From the NCBI GenBank assembly GCA_023664445.1, contig JAMPFN010000001.1:1-36289 (forward strand): DNA of 36,289 bases, in the 5' to 3' direction. Source of the stretch: Clostridium sp. (lineage in GTDB: Bacteria; Bacillota; Clostridia; Oscillospirales; Ruminococcaceae). The position numbers and the translations under genes were made by a program. The notes under the pieces were generated by a model. The model had not been told where the DNA came from. It ran no database searches and saw only the letters and a list, made by a program, of their open reading frames with translations. Position 1 is the stretch's first letter; every line of letters starts with the position of its first letter. This document shows positions 33,289 through 36,289 of this stretch, piece by piece.

Positions 33289-34931
33289 ATGGTAAAGAAG
33301 AAGATTTTTGCCGCTGTTGCGGCGCTTGCGATCGGTTTAGCAAACGTTTGTTCTGGGGGGGTACGCGACCATTAATTGGTAATAATTTCACCGTTAGTGC
33401 GGAAACTTACAGCAAGGAAATACAGTACGGCGATTATCTTTCCTATAAAAAGGTTGACGTAAATAATAACTATATATACGATTATGTTGTAATTACAAAA
33501 TGCAATGAATCTGTAACTAAAATCAGAATCCCCTCTGAAATTGACGGACTGCCTGTTAGAAGTATTGGAGATAAAGCATTTAAGGAATGTTCAGACTTAA
33601 CAGGTATAACTCTCCCTAACAGTATTACAGAAATTGGAACAGAAGCGTTTTTTAAATGTTCAAGCTTAACAAGCGTAATTATTCCTGATAGTGTTATAAG
33701 CATTGAAGGTTCTGCGTTTGAGTATTGTTCAAACCTTGAAAATGTAACTATAGGAAACAGCGTTACAAGCATTGGATATTCTGCATTTAAGGAATGTTCA
33801 AGTTTAACAGGCGTAATTATTCCTGATAGTGTTATAAGCATTGGAAGTTCTGCATTTGAGTATTGTTCAAACCTTGAAAATGTAACTATAGGAAACAGCG
33901 TTACAAGCATTGGATATTCTGCATTTAAGGAATGTTCAAGTTTAACAGGCGTAATTATTCCTGATAGTGTTATAAGCATTGATGGTCATGCGTTTGATTC
34001 ATGTACAAGCCTTGAAAGTGTAACTATCGGAAACAGCGTTACAAGCATCGGAAATTATGCGTTTGATTACTGTTTAAGCTTAACAAGCGTAATTATTCCC
34101 GACAGCGTCACAAGCATTGGAAATTATGCGTTTGATTACTGTACAAGCCTTGAAAGTGTAACTATAGGAAACAGCGTTATAAGCATTGGAGAGTGTACGT
34201 TCTGTTGCTGTTCAAACTTGACAAGTATAATTATTCCCGAAAGCGTTAGAAGTATTAAGGCGCTTGCTTTTTCATTGTGTGAGAATTTAACAAGCGTAGA
34301 GATATCAAACAGCGTAACGTCAATCGGTGTTAGAGCGTTTGAAGCTTGTATGAGTTTAACAAGCGTAACTATTCCCGAAAGCGTTACAAGCATTGGAAAT
34401 TATGCGTTTGATTTATGTTCAAGCTTAACAAGCATAACTATAGAAAATCCTGAATGTAAAATTTATGATAGTGATGGTACCATATGCAACGGATATAATA
34501 AAGATACATATCGCTTTTATTACAACGGCGTTATTCACGGTTATGAAAACTCAAGCGCGCATGCATATGCAGAAAAGTATGACTATACTTTTGAATCAAT
34601 AGATAAACAGCCAGCTGTGACAACCACTGCGATTACAACAACGGTAACTACTACTACAAAGACAACTACTACCGCTACAAAGCCAATAACAACAACTGAC
34701 ACCACAACAGCAACAAATCCTGTTACAACTACTGATTCGACAGATGAGAAAACAGGCGATTTAAACGGTGATAATAAAATTACTGTTTCTGATCTTGTGC
34801 TGTTGCAGAAATATCTTTTACGCACAGAAAACCTGACAAACGCACAATTGAAATCGGCTGATTTGAACAACGATGGAGCAATTAACGTTATCGACGCCGT
34901 TTTGCTAAGAAGAAAATTGATTTACGGCTGA
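33289..34931 (+). CDS. BspA-type leucine-rich-repeat dockerin protein, frameshifted at a G7 tract
   Basis: The ATG at 33289 has a strong SD and encodes a signal peptide (MVKKKIFAAVAALAIGLANV). That frame stops at 33373-33375 after crossing seven Gs (33355-33361). The long frame, 33348-34931, is offset by one base; one extra G would fuse the two and yield a protein of about 547 residues with a VSA|ET cleavage site. It holds roughly 14 BspA/Treponema-type LRRs of 23 residues, with SVTSIGNYAF-like units. A Thr-rich linker (TTTVTTTTKTTTTAT) and a C-terminal dockerin (GDLNGDNKITVSDLVLLQKYL and DLNNDGAINVIDAVLLRRKL) follow. The likely role is cell-surface or complex-bound adhesion. As read, it is off, or a sequencing slip. 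Confidence 0.8.
33684..33959 (+). repeat. Two near-identical 138-bp tandem units inside the LRR gene
   Basis: Units start at 33684 and 33822 (CCTGATAGTGTTATAAGCAT), with a third start of the same phrase at 33960. Each unit encodes 46 residues, two LRRs. They differ at only a few bases, much less than the other LRRs, indicating a recent in-frame duplication. Confidence 0.85.
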
Positions 34932-34940
34932 TAATATTTT

Positions 34941-34975
34941 AAAGGGACGCTTTCACTTGCAAGGCGTCCCCTTTT
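34941..34975. terminator. Shared terminator between LRR gene and HAD gene
   Basis: GGGACGC (34944-34950) pairs with GCGTCCC (34964-34970), flanked by AAA and CTTTTT. It sits between convergent genes and can serve both. It is nearly the same sequence as the guaB terminator. Confidence 0.8.
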
Positions 34976-34984
34976 TGAAAAGGC

Positions 34985-35635
34985 TTATATTTGACCGATC
35001 GCTTCGGGAAGCTCCGAAACGTCTTTTATCGTAATCGTTGCGCCGTTAAGCTCGCCCTTTTCGCCGTAGCCGTAAAGGCAGCCGATAGATTTAAGCGAAT
35101 AAACATCGGCGATCTCAAGGTCAAGAAATCTGTCCCCGACTACTATAAATTCGCCGTCAAAATTTCCGCGTATCTCCTTGAATATGTCAGGCTTGGACTT
35201 GAAGCCGAAATCCTCCGTACAGTAAAAATTACTGTAAAATCTGTCAAGATCATGCGCCTTTCGGTGCATTTCCATATAGCTGCGCATACAGTTACTTAGA
35301 AAAATCAATCTGTGACCTGCATTTTTTAGCTCCGCAAGAGCCGCTTCTGCTCCGTTGTAAAGCTTTGCCTTTCCGCATTCGGTAAGACGCGTCATCTCGT
35401 CGGCAATTATCTTTCCGCAGATATCCTTTTGTTCGTCCGCAAGATCGGGCATAAACCTCCGCCACATTTCTTTTACGGTAAAACCGAGATAGCTCGTTAT
35501 TTCGGAATCGCTGTATTCATGCGGCTGTGCAAAACCTTTGTCTGTCAGATATTTATAGCCGATCCTGAACGCAGGAACGTAAATTTTTCCGCAGTCGTGA
35601 ATAGTACCGTCAAAATCAAGAATAATATTCATCAT
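34985..35635 (-). CDS. HAD-superfamily phosphatase coupled to ribH
   Basis: A 216-residue hydrolase. The nucleophile Asp7 and acid Asp9 are in [11 protein letters not shown] helical cap (about 15-85), motif II FLSNCM, motif III Lys in [11 protein letters not shown] and motif [14 protein letters not shown] all fit phosphoglycolate-phosphatase-like HADs. Its ATG overlaps the ribH stop codon by 4 bp (ATGA). The riboflavin pathway needs a HAD phosphatase for 5-amino-6-(5-phospho-D-ribitylamino)uracil, so that role is a fair hypothesis. A general housekeeping phosphatase is the alternative. Confidence 0.85.
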   Translation of the reverse strand: MMNIILDFDGTIHDCGKIYVPAFRIGYKYLTDKGFAQPHEYSDSEITSYLGFTVKEMWRRFMPDLADEQKDICGKIIADEMTRLTECGKAKLYNGAEAALAELKNAGHRLIFLSNCMRSYMEMHRKAHDLDRFYSNFYCTEDFGFKSKPDIFKEIRGNFDGEFIVVGDRFLDLEIADVYSLKSIGCLYGYGEKGELNGATITIKDVSELPEAIGQI

Positions 35636-36099
35636 TTATCGATCTCTCTGATTAAATTTATCATTTCTATCGCGCCGAGCGCACAGTCGTATCCCTTGTT
35701 TCCCGCCTTTGTTCCTGCACGTTCGATCGCCTGTTCGATATTGTCTGTCGTAACGACGCCGAACATGACAGGTACTCCCGAAGAAAGCGAAACCGAAGCG
35801 ATGCCCTTTGAAACCTCGGCACACACATAATCATAGTGCGAAGTAGCGCCTCTTATCACAGCTCCAAGGCAGATGACCGCGTCATAATTTCCGCTGTCCG
35901 CCATTTTTTTTGCGATAAGCGGTATCTCAAATGCGCCCGGAACCCATGCAACATCTACATTTTTTTCCGGAACATCATGTCTTTTCAGACCGTCCATAGC
36001 TCCGCCTAAAAGCTTTGATGTTATAAACTCGTTGAATCTTGCGCATACGATACCTATTCTTACGTTTTCAGGTACAAGTTTTCCTTCAAAAATATTCAT
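35632..36099 (-). CDS. ribH: 6,7-dimethyl-8-ribityllumazine synthase
   Basis: A 155-residue enzyme condensing 5-amino-6-ribitylaminouracil with dihydroxybutanone phosphate, the penultimate riboflavin step. [34 protein letters not shown] (His88, the catalytic base) and [16 protein letters not shown] are conserved. AAGGGAG precedes the ATG. ribA/B, ribD and ribE are not in the window, and no FMN riboswitch is seen upstream, so this copy seems separate from a main rib operon. Confidence 0.96.
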   Translation of the reverse strand: MNIFEGKLVPENVRIGIVCARFNEFITSKLLGGAMDGLKRHDVPEKNVDVAWVPGAFEIPLIAKKMADSGNYDAVICLGAVIRGATSHYDYVCAEVSKGIASVSLSSGVPVMFGVVTTDNIEQAIERAGTKAGNKGYDCALGAIEMINLIREIDK

Positions 36100-36155
36100 T
36101 TTCTTTACTCCCTTTCAATAGATTTGTGTTTATAAGGTGAAACTATCTCCATAAC

Positions 36156-36248
36156 CCTTGCCAAGAACGTTCTGTATGGTTACCCACATTTTTTGAAATA
36201 CTTCCACTTGGGGAAAGTATTTTAAAAAATCATGGGGATTCCAAAGGG
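36156..36248 (-). repeat. Structured repeat D, partial copy 3 (inverted)
   Basis: The reverse complement matches the 3' two-thirds of copies 1 and 2. The match covers the end of stem 2 (CCTTTGG), stem 3 (AAATACTT...AAGTATTT with GG/CC pairs) and the conserved ACCATACAGAACGTTCTTGG. The GGGGGAC hairpin is missing, replaced by unrelated sequence from 36249 on. It lies 57 nt upstream of ribH. Confidence 0.65.
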
Positions 36249-36289
36249 TGACTGGCACATTGTCAAGTCAAGTGCAACCAAAAACATCA

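Noticed and set aside
33660..34440. Regular repeats resembling a CRISPR array
   Set aside because: The periodicity is 69 bp, in frame, and encodes leucine-rich repeats; there are no variable spacers and no cas genes.
36100..36160. FMN riboswitch before ribH
   Set aside because: The stretch is about 55 nt before repeat D and has none of the RFN element's conserved segments.

Overview
The window looks like a chromosomal segment of an anaerobic, low-to-mid GC Firmicute of the Ruminococcus/Oscillospiraceae type. This is inferred from the gene content: cohesin and dockerin modules, a clostridial acc/fab cluster that uses FabK, the CdaA-CdaR pair, a DUF3343 + desulfurase-like pair, and AT-rich promoters with strong AGGAGG Shine-Dalgarno sites. 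No species is claimed. There is no phage, plasmid, CRISPR or complete transposon.

Layout. 1-1.6 kb: a polysaccharide flippase (minus). 1.7-4.3 kb: a two-gene minus-strand unit encoding a cohesin-dockerin protein and a dockerin-tagged GH24 lysozyme. 4.5-5.07 kb: tRNA-Pro, tRNA-Thr and tRNA-Tyr with two near-perfect promoters and a terminator. 5.1-12.9 kb (plus): three small membrane proteins (two YcxB-like), typA, aroE, aroK and feoB, with MITE-like repeats between them. 12.9-13.55 kb: a non-coding block of stacked repeats. 13.55-22.87 kb (minus): a fatty-acid operon fabH-fabK-orf-orf-fabG-fabF-accB-fabZ-accC-accD-accA-acpP. 23.16-29.4 kb (plus): fabD (divergent from the operon), ispD-ispF, DUF3343 + class V aminotransferase/desulfurase, and cdaA-cdaR. 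29.66-31.2 kb (minus): aldose epimerase plus an sce7726-like protein. 31.5-33.0 kb: guaB. 33.3-34.9 kb: a BspA-type leucine-rich-repeat dockerin protein whose signal peptide lies in another frame across a G7 tract. 35-36.1 kb (minus): ribH and a HAD phosphatase.

How the genes work together. accA-D makes malonyl-CoA, FabD loads it on AcpP, and FabH/F/G/Z/K run the type II elongation cycle. ispDF serves the MEP isoprenoid route, aroEK the shikimate route, guaB GMP synthesis, ribH riboflavin synthesis, and cdaA/cdaR c-di-AMP signalling. The cohesin and dockerin proteins are extracellular and would assemble with scaffoldins encoded elsewhere.

The most unusual content is in the spaces between genes. 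(i) MITE-like elements of 119-174 bp fall into families with different terminal inverted repeats, yet several share one 24-nt core. Several sit exactly on a stop codon, and one is nested in another with clean TTA target duplications, so the ancestral aroE-aroK junction can be reconstructed. (ii) A 178-bp repeat occurs in two full copies and one partial copy and has three hairpins whose stems covary, suggesting a structured nucleic-acid element. (iii) A second structured repeat occurs twice. Other points of note are the possible G-tract phase switch, a 15-bp palindrome inside the fabH promoter, two unknown genes occupying the usual fabD slot, and leaders with competing hairpins before the DUF3343 gene and guaB.
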